Below, piece after piece: positions 1 through 7,981 of a stretch of 14,613 nucleotides of DNA. Source of the stretch: Pseudomonadota bacterium (GTDB taxonomy: Bacteria > Pseudomonadota > Gammaproteobacteria > Xanthomonadales > Rhodanobacteraceae); the NCBI GenBank assembly GCA_021783385.1, contig JAJXTX010000039.1, positions 1 through 14,613 of the forward strand. The letters run 5' to 3'. Below the pieces are notes generated by a model that saw only the letters and a list, made by a program, of their open reading frames with translations, ran no database searches and was not told the origin of the DNA. The first letter of the stretch is position 1. Each line of letters opens with the position of its first letter. The translations under genes were made by a program, and so were the position numbers.

Positions 1-44
1 GGAACACGCGCATCGCCTCGTTCAAGTTCCCGGGCTGTCAGTAG
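1..44 (+). CDS. 3' end of an unrecognised upstream gene (partial)
   Basis: The frame beginning at base 3 reads thirteen codons (NTRIASFKFPGCQ) and stops at TAG 42-44. Twelve of the thirteen third positions are G or C, as in the other genes of this window, and a strong intrinsic terminator follows 32 bases later; together these suggest the true end of a gene entering from the left. The piece is too short to identify a family. A competing frame (base 2 to the TGA at 86-88) has poorer third-position bias and would run into the terminator stem, so it is less likely. Confidence 0.45.
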   Translation, partial: NTRIASFKFPGCQ

Positions 45-76
45 CCGGTTTCCGACGAGATTCGAACAAGCACACC

Positions 77-102
77 GAGGCCGCCTGATGGCGGCCTCTT
101 TT
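77..102 (+). terminator. Intrinsic (rho-independent) terminator
   Basis: A perfect 9-bp GC-rich stem (GAGGCCGCC at 77-85 pairing with GGCGGCCTC at 90-98) encloses a 4-base loop TGAT and is followed directly by TTTT at 99-102. It ends the gene entering from the left and separates it from the pel operon. There is no matching A-run on the left side, so it probably acts only on plus-strand transcription. Confidence 0.9.
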
Positions 103-332
103 CGTGAAGGATGGGCCGATATCGCGAACCTTTTTCATGGCACCTCGTTACATACTGACGGTGCGGCCGGCATCAGCCAGTATGCGCAGATCGTCGTCAA
201 CACCTTTGCCGTGTTCGACAAGTCGACCAAGGCGGCGGTCTGCGCACCGGCCACGATCAAGAAAACCTGCATGTGGGGATAGATCAAGTCATGCTGGAGA
301 CCGACACCCCGGAAATGTTTCCCCATACAAGA
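103..332 (+). other. Intergenic leader upstream of the pel operon
   Basis: This roughly 230-base gap between the terminator and the chosen pelA start must hold the pel promoter, but I cannot find a convincing -35/-10 pair. Visible items are a relatively AT-richer pocket at about 128-155, the probable gene remnant at 157-282, and a direct repeat GATCAAG at 255-261 and 282-288 (starts 27 bases apart). No palindrome resembling a FleQ site and no recognisable riboswitch is evident. Because the pelA start is uncertain, part of 273-332 could be coding. Confidence 0.5.
157..282 (+). pseudogene. Possible remnant of a secreted-protein gene
   Basis: In the frame that stops at TAG 280-282, codons from about 157 onward have nearly 90% G/C at third positions, and the peptide contains SQYAQIVVNTFAVFDKSTK, ending in ...TCMWG. 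From memory, this resembles a segment of large secreted or surface proteins in gammaproteobacteria in which a QYVQxVNTxFAVFDKxTG-like stretch leads to a Pro/Asn-rich TLW end. No credible start codon with ribosome binding site is visible and the frame stops just after the Trp, so it reads as a fragment left by deletion rather than a working gene. The family match is recollection only, and the piece could also be a chance open frame within the pel leader. Confidence 0.3.
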
Positions 333-3281
333 ATGTGGCGAGTACCCTTGGCCAGCAGAGCCTTCAGCCATACGCCTGCAAGCCGCGGATGGCCGATGGC
401 CAGCTGCCTGCTGTTCGCCTTGCTGGTCATGCTGTGTGCCGCGCCTTGCCATGCCTTTGCCAACCCGCCGGCCAGCGCCAAGGGGCTGCCCTCGGTCGCG
501 TTCTACTATGGCCGGGACCCACCGATCAACGCCCTGCAGGGGTTCGACTGGATCGTGGTGGATGGCAATGCGCGACTGCCCGAGGCCGTGTCGGGAGTCG
601 GCCCGGGACAACAGGGCTCGACCTACTTCGGTTACGTCTCGGTCGGCGAAGTCGCCGGGGCAGCCGATGCGCCGAACCCGCCACCGGCGAGCTGTGTCAT
701 CGGGCAAAACGGCGTGTGGAAGTCGCGCATCCTGGATCTGCGCGTGGCCAGCTGTCGAGAATGGCTATTCACCCAGCGGATAGCGCCGCTGATCGCGCGC
801 GGGTTCAGCCATTTCTTCCTCGACACACTGGACAGTTACGAGCTGGCGCTGACAGCGCCGGAACAGCGGCGGGCCTATCAGGCAGGGATCGTGACCCTGA
901 TCGAGCGCATCCGCACGCAGCTGCCGCAGGCCGAGTTCATCCTCAATCGCGGATTCACACTGCTCGATTCGCTCAAGCACCAGGGCGTCGTCGGGGTCGC
1001 GGCGGAGTCGCTCTATCGCGGCTGGGATCAGGCCAGTCAACGCTACGTCAAGGTGAAGCCCGCCGACTCCGCATGGCTGAAACAGCAACTGTCGGCGGTC
1101 AGGTCGCGCGGGCTGGTGCCGATTGCCATCGACTATGTGGCGGACGATCAGCCCGGCCAGGCGCAGCAGACCGCCGCACACATCGTGACGGACGGCTTTG
1201 TTCCCTACGTCACCAATGCGCTGCTCAATCGCGTTGGCGTGGGCGCGGTCACGCCCCAGCCGCGAGAGATCCTGATGCTGTACGACGGCGCGGTCTCGCC
1301 GATGAACACCAACGTCAACTGGTATGCGGCGATGGTGCTCAATCACATGGGCTACGCCACCCGTGCGCTCAACGTGGATACGCAGACCCTGCCGGACGTC
1401 CCGATGCAAGGCCGCATCGCCGGCGTGGTGACCTGGTTTTCAGGGAATGATCTCAAGCGGAGCGAAGCTGTCTATCGCTGGCTTCGGCATCAGATGGATG
1501 CCGGCGTGCCCGTGGCGGTCCTGGACAATTTCGGGTTTCCAGCCGACGCCCGGCATCTCGCCCCGCTTGGCCTGATCCCGGGGCCGGACCCGTCGTCCGG
1601 ATTGAAGACCATCACCGTCAGTGCCCATGACGCCGCGCTGGTGGGATTCGAAACCCCCGCTCGCGCGCTGCCGGACGGTTTTGCGCCACTGCAGCTCGCG
1701 CACGGCAGCGCCGGACTGACACTTGCCCGCGACGGGCAGCAGGAGACCGCCATCGCGATCACCGCCTGGGGCGGCTACGCGCTCTCGCCGTATGTCGTGG
1801 CGTATCTGCCACAAGGGGCACTGAACAAGAGCCAGTCACGCGCACGCTGGATCCTCAACCCCTTTGCCTTTTTTCAGCAGGCGCTGCGACTCGGCGACCT
1901 GCCGGCCTTTGACACCACCACGGCCAGCGGCAATCGCCTGCTGTTCGCGCACTTCGATGGCGACGGCTTCGCGTCAGCGTCGTTCGTACCCAAGTACTGG
2001 AACCAGCCGGCGGCCAAGGTGATCCTGGATGCGATCCTGTTGCGCTACCGGATTCCCACTGCCGCCTCGGTGATCGCCGGTGAATTCGTCGATGGCGGCC
2101 TGTATGGCCCGCAACAACTGGCGATCTACCGACCGATCGCACGGGCGATATTCGCCCTGCCATGGGTCGAGATCGGATCGCACAGCTACTCGCATCCGTT
2201 CAACTGGCACGCACTGGAACAGGATCCCGCCTTGTCCGCCGGCCTGCACATCGAGCCCGGCGACTTGCCCGGAAAAGAGCAGGAGTACGTCACTGCGTCC
2301 GGCCTGAAATACGGCTACAACCTGCCGGTTCCCGGCTACACCTTCAGTCCGCGGCAGGAGGTCAATGGTTCGGTCAGCATCATCAACGATCTGCTCGCGC
2401 CCCCCGGCAAGAAGGTGACGTTGTATCAATGGTCGGGTGACACCGATCCGGACGCGGAGGTCGTCGGGCTGACCTACAAGGCCGGCCTGCTGAACATCAA
2501 CGGCAACAACAGCACCATCGATGAGCAATCGTCCTCGCTGACCAACGTGGTTCCGCTCGGGGTCTGGAAAGGGCACTATTTTCAGGTGTATGCCCCCGAC
2601 GCCAACGAGGATCAGTTCACCCATGACTGGGCGCTGCCCTATTGCGGCTACAAGAAGGTGCTGCAGACCTTCCGCATGACCGAGTCGCCGCGTCGCCTCG
2701 CACCGATCAATATCTATTATCACTTTTACTCCGGCACGCGCCCGTGCGGCCTTGACGCGCTCGAGTCCGTCTATGCCTGGGCGATCCGGCAACCGACCAC
2801 ACCGGTTTTTCCGTCGTACTACTCGAAGATTGCGCTGGGTTTCGAATATGCAGGCATCGCGCGGGATGGCGATGCCTATGTGCTGGGCGGCTATGGCGCT
2901 GACCAGACCGTGCGCATTGCACAAAGCCGCGGCTATCCGGATTTCGCCCGCTCACGCAACATCGCCGGTTTTGACGACGCCAACCAGTCCCGCTATATCA
3001 GCCTCGGTCCGGATCGTGCCCGGCTGGTGCTCACCGCGACACCGCCCACCGAGCCCTATCTGGTGAGTGCCAATGCGCCGGTTACCGCGCTCACGCGCCG
3101 GCACGGCACCCTCGCACTGACGCTTGCCGGCCATGTGCCACTCAGGCTGACCCTGGCCAACAGCCGGGCTTGCCAGATCCGCTTCGAGGGTCACCCGGCC
3201 AGCACCGTGGCTGATGGCAATCGGCGCCAGTTCAGCTCGCCCCTGGTCGGAGGCCGGCTCGACGTGGAGTGTCCGCCTTGA
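333..3281 (+). CDS. pelA: PelA: periplasmic Pel hydrolase/deacetylase
   Basis: Bifunctional periplasmic enzyme that deacetylates and cleaves the GalNAc-rich Pel polymer during export. With the ATG at 333 it has 982 aa (P. aeruginosa PelA has about 948). An N-terminal signal peptide (Arg-rich start, then ASCLLFALLVMLCAAPCHAFA) ends in an A-x-A-like site near residue 43. A GH114-type alpha-1,4-N-acetylgalactosaminidase domain covers about 50-300: the FFLDTLDSYEL motif gives D164 and D167, and the AAESLYRGW motif gives E225 as likely acid residue. A Rossmann-like middle domain follows from EILMLYDG. A CE4-like deacetylase domain has FDGDG (D542, D544) and HSYSH (H617, H621), matching the DxD and H-x3-H metal site, and beta-rich C-terminal domains complete it. 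The start is uncertain: GTG 273, ATG 291, ATG 315 and ATG 396 are in frame. 396 gives the most compact signal peptide, and none has a strong ribosome binding site. The stop overlaps the next ATG by one base (TGATG). Confidence 0.95.
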   Translation: MWRVPLASRAFSHTPASRGWPMASCLLFALLVMLCAAPCHAFANPPASAKGLPSVAFYYGRDPPINALQGFDWIVVDGNARLPEAVSGVGPGQQGSTYFGYVSVGEVAGAADAPNPPPASCVIGQNGVWKSRILDLRVASCREWLFTQRIAPLIARGFSHFFLDTLDSYELALTAPEQRRAYQAGIVTLIERIRTQLPQAEFILNRGFTLLDSLKHQGVVGVAAESLYRGWDQASQRYVKVKPADSAWLKQQLSAVRSRGLVPIAIDYVADDQPGQAQQTAAHIVTDGFVPYVTNALLNRVGVGAVTPQPREILMLYDGAVSPMNTNVNWYAAMVLNHMGYATRALNVDTQTLPDVPMQGRIAGVVTWFSGNDLKRSEAVYRWLRHQMDAGVPVAVLDNFGFPADARHLAPLGLIPGPDPSSGLKTITVSAHDAALVGFETPARALPDGFAPLQLAHGSAGLTLARDGQQETAIAITAWGGYALSPYVVAYLPQGALNKSQSRARWILNPFAFFQQALRLGDLPAFDTTTASGNRLLFAHFDGDGFASASFVPKYWNQPAAKVILDAILLRYRIPTAASVIAGEFVDGGLYGPQQLAIYRPIARAIFALPWVEIGSHSYSHPFNWHALEQDPALSAGLHIEPGDLPGKEQEYVTASGLKYGYNLPVPGYTFSPRQEVNGSVSIINDLLAPPGKKVTLYQWSGDTDPDAEVVGLTYKAGLLNINGNNSTIDEQSSSLTNVVPLGVWKGHYFQVYAPDANEDQFTHDWALPYCGYKKVLQTFRMTESPRRLAPINIYYHFYSGTRPCGLDALESVYAWAIRQPTTPVFPSYYSKIALGFEYAGIARDGDAYVLGGYGADQTVRIAQSRGYPDFARSRNIAGFDDANQSRYISLGPDRARLVLTATPPTEPYLVSANAPVTALTRRHGTLALTLAGHVPLRLTLANSRACQIRFEGHPASTVADGNRRQFSSPLVGGRLDVECPP

Positions 3282-4495
3282 TGACCGCCACCCGGCCACG
3301 CACCCCGCGCTACCGGAGACACGTCACTCCGCAACTCACGACCCGGTTCGTCGGGCCGGGACAAATCGTTGCCTTGTGCGGTGTCATCGCGGTGCTTGCG
3401 GTGCTGCTGTTCCCGAAGGAATTCATCAACCAGCAACTGCATACGGGAGCCCCTCCCCACGCAGCCACCATCGCTTATCTGCAGCTGCTTCTGCGCGGCC
3501 AGCCAAGCGACCGGACCATCCGCCTGGAGCTGGTGCGTGAACACCTGCGCGCCGGACAGCTGGAGGATGCCGAAGCGGCACTGGCACCGCTGATCAACCA
3601 CGCCGGCCCCGCAACCCCACCGGTTGCGGCACTGTGGCTGAGCCTGCGCCGGGCGCAGTTTGTTGCCATTGCGCCCGGTTCGCCACGCCGCGAACAGGCA
3701 CGTGCCGACTACGCCCGGGCGCTGGACCAGCTCGGCAGTCGGCTGACCCTCGCCGACCAGCTGGCCGAGACCCGCCACGCCATCGCGGCCGGGTTGTACG
3801 ACACCGCCGCCCGCATGGCCGAACGGTTGCTGGCCGCCACCACGCCAGCCCGGCGCAACCCGGGCCACCGGTCGCAACCAGGTCACGCCACCGCGGCGCT
3901 CGAGTTTGCGCCTGCACCGACTGGCGCTCCGCCACCGATCGGGACGTCGCACAATCTGGTGACCGGCATGGAGCGGCTGGTCGGTCTGGTGTGGGCGTCC
4001 CGGCTCGCCGGTGTCCGCCCCACCGACAGCGTGGCGCCGAACAAGGCACTCACCCTGACGGACATCCACGAGCAGGCATTCGACGCCTTGTTGCAGAGCC
4101 ATCTGGCGGCTGGCAAGCCGCAGGATGCCTTGCGCGCTGCCCAGGCACAATTGCCTGCCCTCGATCCGACCCGGGTCGACTGGACGCGGCTGATGCAGAT
4201 CGCGGCATGGGCCGACCAGCCCTCCGCCGAGGCGGACTTCGCCCAACGCTGGCTGACCAGCGCCCACGATGACACGACACGCTGGGCGGCGTTCCAGGCG
4301 CTGATCCAGGCCTACCTGTCCGCCGGTCAGCCGCGCCAGGCACTGGCGGCAGCAGCCGCGAACCTGGATCGAATGCCCGGCACCACGGCACTGTGGCGCA
4401 GCATGACCCGCCTCGCGATGCAGGCCGGTGACAGCGCAAAGTCGGTGGAGTACGCCCGGCGACTGGTGCACCTGGGAGATCTCCGTGCCCACTGA
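3281..4495 (+). CDS. pelB: PelB N-terminal half: membrane-anchored TPR protein
   Basis: A 404-aa protein in the pelB position. A basic cytoplasmic tail (TATRPRTPRYRRH) is followed by one membrane helix at about 28-44 and then by periplasmic helical repeats typical of TPRs, for example REHLRAGQLEDAEAAL, QSHLAAGKPQDALRAA and QAYLSAGQPRQALAAA. A Pro/Ala/Gly-rich linker at about 185-227 interrupts the repeat region. It corresponds to the N-terminal scaffold part of P. aeruginosa PelB (1193 aa), where TPRs bind PelA and link it to the outer-membrane pore; here that part is a separate gene. ATG 3281 overlaps the pelA stop (TGATG), with a GGAG 11 bases upstream. A GTG at 3269 is possible but has no ribosome binding site. 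Its end overlaps the next gene by 11 bases. Assignment by synteny and repeats is firm; the split is the oddity. Confidence 0.85.
   Translation: MTATRPRTPRYRRHVTPQLTTRFVGPGQIVALCGVIAVLAVLLFPKEFINQQLHTGAPPHAATIAYLQLLLRGQPSDRTIRLELVREHLRAGQLEDAEAALAPLINHAGPATPPVAALWLSLRRAQFVAIAPGSPRREQARADYARALDQLGSRLTLADQLAETRHAIAAGLYDTAARMAERLLAATTPARRNPGHRSQPGHATAALEFAPAPTGAPPPIGTSHNLVTGMERLVGLVWASRLAGVRPTDSVAPNKALTLTDIHEQAFDALLQSHLAAGKPQDALRAAQAQLPALDPTRVDWTRLMQIAAWADQPSAEADFAQRWLTSAHDDTTRWAAFQALIQAYLSAGQPRQALAAAAANLDRMPGTTALWRSMTRLAMQAGDSAKSVEYARRLVHLGDLRAH
4474..4479 (+). promoter_or_regulatory. Ribosome binding site deciding the start of the second pelB gene
   Basis: GGGAGA lies 5 bases before GTG 4485, inside the 3' end of the preceding gene. 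It supports independent initiation of the beta-barrel half of PelB at 4485 rather than at the in-frame start at 4428, which has no comparable site and would deepen the overlap to 68 bases. Confidence 0.8.
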
Positions 4496-7355
4496 CCCAT
4501 CCGGGAACAGGCCAGCGGCGGCTGCGCCGCGTCGGCCGCGCGCCGGCGGCTGGCTGGCGCTGGGCCTGACCCTGGCGGCGTTGCTCGTCGCGAGCATCGC
4601 CCTGGTTTCCGCCACGACGCCGCAACACGACGCGCACCCGCCGATCAACCTGTCGGACTACGATCTCGCGTGGCAGGCGTTTCTCGGCGCCGGCCAGCTT
4701 GACGATGCCATCACGCTGGCCAGACAGGCGCTGGCGGCTTACCCCGACAGCGTGCTGTGGCATCGTCGGCTGGCCAGTGCCGCCGAGCAGCACAACGATG
4801 ACGCGCTGGCCGCACGCAACTACGCCTGGCTGGCGACCACCGGCCATCAGGGCGACCAGCTTGAACACGCCATCGCGCTGACCACCGCCACCCAGCAGTT
4901 CGATATGGCCATTCAGCTGATGCGTCAGCGCGCCGCCGAAGAATCCTTCAACGCCGATCACTGGAAGGCGCTGGTCGCGGCGATGCTCAACCTCGGCCAA
5001 TTCGACCGGGCACTGGCCGCCCTCAAGCAAGCTGACCAGCGCCACCCACGCCAGTTCTTTCTGAGCGAACAGGTGGACATTCTGGCGCTGGTCGGTCGGC
5101 CCGAGGAGCGCGCAGCCGTGTTGCGGCAGATGCTTGCGCGCTACGGTGCCGAACCGCAAACCGTCCTCGAGCTGGCCTCGATGGAGTATGCCCAGGGGCA
5201 CCTCGAACAGGCGCTGGCCACGCTGCGTCTGGCTCAAGCAAGTGCCACCGCGAACGACACGGCTTACTGGCAGACGCTGAGCTCGCTGGCGTGGATGCTG
5301 CAGGATTTCGACCGCGCCGCAGACGCCAGCCAAATCCTGGTGCGCGCCGGCACGGCGCAAGCGGAGGATTACCAGCGCCTGTACCGGATTCACGTCACCG
5401 CGAACCCCGCGGTGGCCTATGCCTATGCGTTGATCGGCTGGCGCCAGACCCATGCCACCCCGCTGTTTTTCCAGGCTCTGGCCGCCGCCAAGCTGCTCGA
5501 TCGGAACGCCCTGAGTCAAACCCTGTTCGACAGCCTGCGACCGCAAGACCGCGCCACACTCGGCGCACAAGCGCAGTTCTGGGTGCAATGGGCACAACTG
5601 GCTCAGCAGGAGGGGCATGACGCGCTCGCCCGCAGTCGCTATGCCCAGGCACTGCGACGGGCACCGTCTGATGCGAACGTGATGGCCGGCTATCTGTGGT
5701 TGCTGATCGACAGCCGCGACACCGCGCCATTGCGTGTGCTGACTCGCCGATGGGCGGGTCGACTGCGCGTTGACCCGGCTGTGCGCGAGGCGCTGGCAGC
5801 CGCCCTCGCCCTGCTTGATCAACCCAGTCGCGCCCTGGCGTTGCTGCGCCCGGATCGATTCTCTCATCGCGATGACCCGGCTTGGCTGATGCAGTACGCC
5901 GACCTGCTCGATCAGGCTGACCATCCCGACGCCGCGCAGGCGGTACGTCGCCAGGCGGTCAAGCCGCTGCAACGGCAAATCGCCGCGGCGCACGCCCGGC
6001 TGACGCCTCGGCAACGCGAGGACCTGGCAAGCCTGACCAGCCGGCTCAGGCCCGGTGACCCGACCCGCCGTGCGATGCGGCCGCTGGTGGACAACCCGGC
6101 CGATGCCCACGCGCTAGAGCAGGTGCTGGCCTGGACCATCGCACTGGACAGCCCGGCGGCAACCCGCCTCTGGCTGACCCGCCACTACGCCATGACGATA
6201 GCGCCCAGCTGGGCACGGCTGAGCCAGGCCCTGGCCACCGATGACGACAGCGCCAGCATGCGCCTGCTCGCCGCGGATGCCGATAAGCTGCCGCGCCGCG
6301 ATCGCGTCACCGCCGCCAACAAGCTGGGCTGGACATCGCAGGCGCTGACCCTCGCCTACCGCGGGCTCGAAGGCGAGCCGGACGACCGCAAGCTCGAACA
6401 GCAGTTCCAGAATCTGGCTGTCGCGCAAGCCGACACGTTTGGCAGCTCGTTGCGCGGACGCTACGGCAGCGGACTTGAGGCGTTCGATCTCGGGCTCAAC
6501 TCGCGCACGTGGATCACCCATGCGATGGCCGTGAATGTCGAGGCCTACCGCATCCAGCAGACGCGCTACGACGTCACCCAGCTCGGCACGATCCCGGCTT
6601 ACGGGCAATACGCTTCGGCGCAGCTGGTCCAGCAGCTGGCGCGCGGCGAACGCGGACTGTCGCTTGGCGCCGGTCGCAATCTTGCTGCCTATGCTCAGTT
6701 TGGCGTGTTTACCCGCTACCGCATGACGCGCAACCTGCAATGGGGGCTTGCCATCGACTACGGTGCGCGCGCCAACGACACCGTGCCGCTGGCGATCGCC
6801 GGACTGATGGATCGCGTGAGAGGCACCGCCGAGTACCAGTGGTCTGCCCAGGACAGTCTGGCGGCGACCGCCACGCTGGGTCGCCTGCGGGCACAGGGCG
6901 GTGGCTGGCTGGGCAACCGGCAGGGCCTCGATCTGGAGTACCGTCACAAGCTGTGGCTGGCTCCACCGGATTTCACCCTGATCGCCACCGCCACCGATGC
7001 GCGCTACCAGCGGGCACCGTCCGTACCGAACGCACTGTGGCATCTGGTGCCGGCAGGGCAGCCCGTCGATACCGGCTTCTTCGTGCCGCGCAGTTATGCC
7101 CAGGCCTGCGTGGGCGTCGGCTTCAATGAAGATTTTCTGGACGCATGGAGTGACCAGCTGCGCCTGTTCGGCCATGCCAGTGCCTGTCACAACTCGGTAT
7201 CCGGTCCCGGTGCAGCGGTGCAGGCCGGCGTGGCCACACCCGTGCTTGGACCGGATCACCTCAGCCTCGAACTGGGCTATGCCAGCAATACCGGTGCGAT
7301 CAGCAGCCAGAGCCTGAGCGCCTTTCTCAACTACCGCTACTATTTCACGCCATGA
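4485..7355 (+). CDS. pelB: PelB C-terminal half: TPR and beta-barrel export porin
   Basis: A 956-aa outer-membrane export protein for Pel. A basic, Pro/Ala-rich N-terminus leads to a hydrophobic segment at about 23-41 that ends in VSA-TT, so it may be a cleaved signal peptide or a membrane anchor. TPR-like helical repeats fill about 55-640 (for example AWQAFLGAGQLDDAITLARQ, AAMLNLGQFDRALAAL, SMEYAQGHLEQALATLRLA). From about residue 650, alternating aromatic/hydrophobic strands run to the C-terminal SAFLNYRYYFTP, the layout of the barrel in P. aeruginosa PelB. Two cysteines (C875 and C901) lie in the barrel. It starts at GTG with a strong ribosome binding site, overlapping the upstream TPR gene by 11 bases. 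Together the two halves make about 1360 aa against 1193 in P. aeruginosa. The TGA stop overlaps an in-frame alternative pelC ATG at 7352. Confidence 0.9.
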   Translation: MPTDPSGNRPAAAAPRRPRAGGWLALGLTLAALLVASIALVSATTPQHDAHPPINLSDYDLAWQAFLGAGQLDDAITLARQALAAYPDSVLWHRRLASAAEQHNDDALAARNYAWLATTGHQGDQLEHAIALTTATQQFDMAIQLMRQRAAEESFNADHWKALVAAMLNLGQFDRALAALKQADQRHPRQFFLSEQVDILALVGRPEERAAVLRQMLARYGAEPQTVLELASMEYAQGHLEQALATLRLAQASATANDTAYWQTLSSLAWMLQDFDRAADASQILVRAGTAQAEDYQRLYRIHVTANPAVAYAYALIGWRQTHATPLFFQALAAAKLLDRNALSQTLFDSLRPQDRATLGAQAQFWVQWAQLAQQEGHDALARSRYAQALRRAPSDANVMAGYLWLLIDSRDTAPLRVLTRRWAGRLRVDPAVREALAAALALLDQPSRALALLRPDRFSHRDDPAWLMQYADLLDQADHPDAAQAVRRQAVKPLQRQIAAAHARLTPRQREDLASLTSRLRPGDPTRRAMRPLVDNPADAHALEQVLAWTIALDSPAATRLWLTRHYAMTIAPSWARLSQALATDDDSASMRLLAADADKLPRRDRVTAANKLGWTSQALTLAYRGLEGEPDDRKLEQQFQNLAVAQADTFGSSLRGRYGSGLEAFDLGLNSRTWITHAMAVNVEAYRIQQTRYDVTQLGTIPAYGQYASAQLVQQLARGERGLSLGAGRNLAAYAQFGVFTRYRMTRNLQWGLAIDYGARANDTVPLAIAGLMDRVRGTAEYQWSAQDSLAATATLGRLRAQGGGWLGNRQGLDLEYRHKLWLAPPDFTLIATATDARYQRAPSVPNALWHLVPAGQPVDTGFFVPRSYAQACVGVGFNEDFLDAWSDQLRLFGHASACHNSVSGPGAAVQAGVATPVLGPDHLSLELGYASNTGAISSQSLSAFLNYRYYFTP

Positions 7356-7391
7356 TCGATGACTCCGCCACGGCCGTCAGGCCACGCTTGC

Positions 7392-7397
7392 GAGGAA
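7392..7397 (+). promoter_or_regulatory. Ribosome binding site deciding the pelC start
   Basis: GAGGAA lies 5 bases before ATG 7403. It favours that start over the ATG at 7352, which overlaps the pelB stop but would put 17 extra polar residues ahead of the lipoprotein signal. Confidence 0.8.
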
Positions 7398-7402
7398 CGC
7401 TG

Positions 7403-7954
7403 ATGAAACGTCTTTCCGACCTGCCTCGACTCGTCCGGTTGCCCTTGCTGCTTGGCGGGCTGGTCCTGCTCGGGGCCTGCGCCAGCAGCAGCTTTCGCGC
7501 CGCACCGGCGCCGAGCGTCGATCGCGCGGCGACCTGGGTCGTGGCGCCGCTGATCAACAATACCGCCACGCCCTACGCCGGACAGCGCGCGGCCCGGCTG
7601 ATCCGTGCCCTGCTGGCCCAGCGCGTGACCGGCCAGGTGCTGATGCCACCGGCGGAACCCGACGCCGGTGGCCTGCCCACCGACAATGGGGAAGCGGCCG
7701 AACAGGCGGCGCGGGGTTTTGCCTCGAAACAAGGCGCCCGTTACCTGATCAACGGCAGCGTTGACGAATGGCACTACAAGATCGGACTGGACGGCCAACC
7801 GGCAGTCGGCTTCACGCTGACCCTGGTCGACATCGACTCAGGCAAGACCTTGTGGACCGGTGCGGCCTCGGCCAGTGGCGGCAGCCGCGAAGGTGTCGCC
7901 GTGCTGGCCCAGAAAACCCTGGATCGCCTGATCACCCGCCTGACGGGCCAATGA
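7403..7954 (+). CDS. pelC: PelC: outer-membrane lipoprotein of the Pel export channel
   Basis: A 183-aa lipoprotein (P. aeruginosa PelC has 172). The basic n-region MKRLSDLPRLVRL is followed by a hydrophobic stretch and the lipobox L-G-A-C with the lipidated Cys at residue 26. The residue after Cys is Ala, not Asp, which predicts outer-membrane sorting. The mature part shows the PelC fold signature: a core strand WVVAPLINNTATPYAGQRAA, then GARYLINGSVDEWHYK, and a final strand-helix with DSGKTLWTGAAS. In P. aeruginosa and Paraburkholderia, PelC forms a dodecameric ring on the inner face of the outer membrane under PelB, guiding the cationic polymer. The gene lies 47 bases after pelB and is followed by the unusually long gap before pelD. 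Confidence 0.92.
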   Translation: MKRLSDLPRLVRLPLLLGGLVLLGACASSSFRAAPAPSVDRAATWVVAPLINNTATPYAGQRAARLIRALLAQRVTGQVLMPPAEPDAGGLPTDNGEAAEQAARGFASKQGARYLINGSVDEWHYKIGLDGQPAVGFTLTLVDIDSGKTLWTGAASASGGSREGVAVLAQKTLDRLITRLTGQ

Positions 7955-7981
7955 GGCTGAACCGCATGCCGCGATTGCACC

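Noticed and set aside
45..72. tRNA T-arm-like sequence around GATTCGAAC
   Set aside because: The bases on each side of the TTCGAAC loop do not pair into a 5-bp stem on either strand, and no acceptor stem or anticodon arm is visible.
138..153. Sigma-54-like promoter (TGGCAC then TTACA)
   Set aside because: The -24 half matches, but the -12 element lacks the GC and the spacing is one base short. No enhancer-like palindrome is seen.
104..1450. 448-codon plus-strand open frame overlapping pelA
   Set aside because: Arg/Ala/Pro-rich out-of-frame translation. pelA in the other frame has a signal peptide and active-site motifs.
4428..4484. Earlier start of the second pelB gene at 4428
   Set aside because: It would deepen the overlap with the upstream gene and has no good ribosome binding site, whereas GTG 4485 has GGGAGA at ideal spacing.
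3191..4648. 485-codon minus-strand open frame opposite the first pelB gene
   Set aside because: Shadow of the coding strand; composition is Gly/Arg/Gln-rich without domains, and it spans three real genes.
4050..6110. 686-codon open frame on the minus strand opposite pelB
   Set aside because: Long antisense open frames are expected in DNA with extreme G/C third-position bias. The plus strand encodes clear TPR proteins with proper ribosome binding sites, and the minus product shows no recognisable domain.
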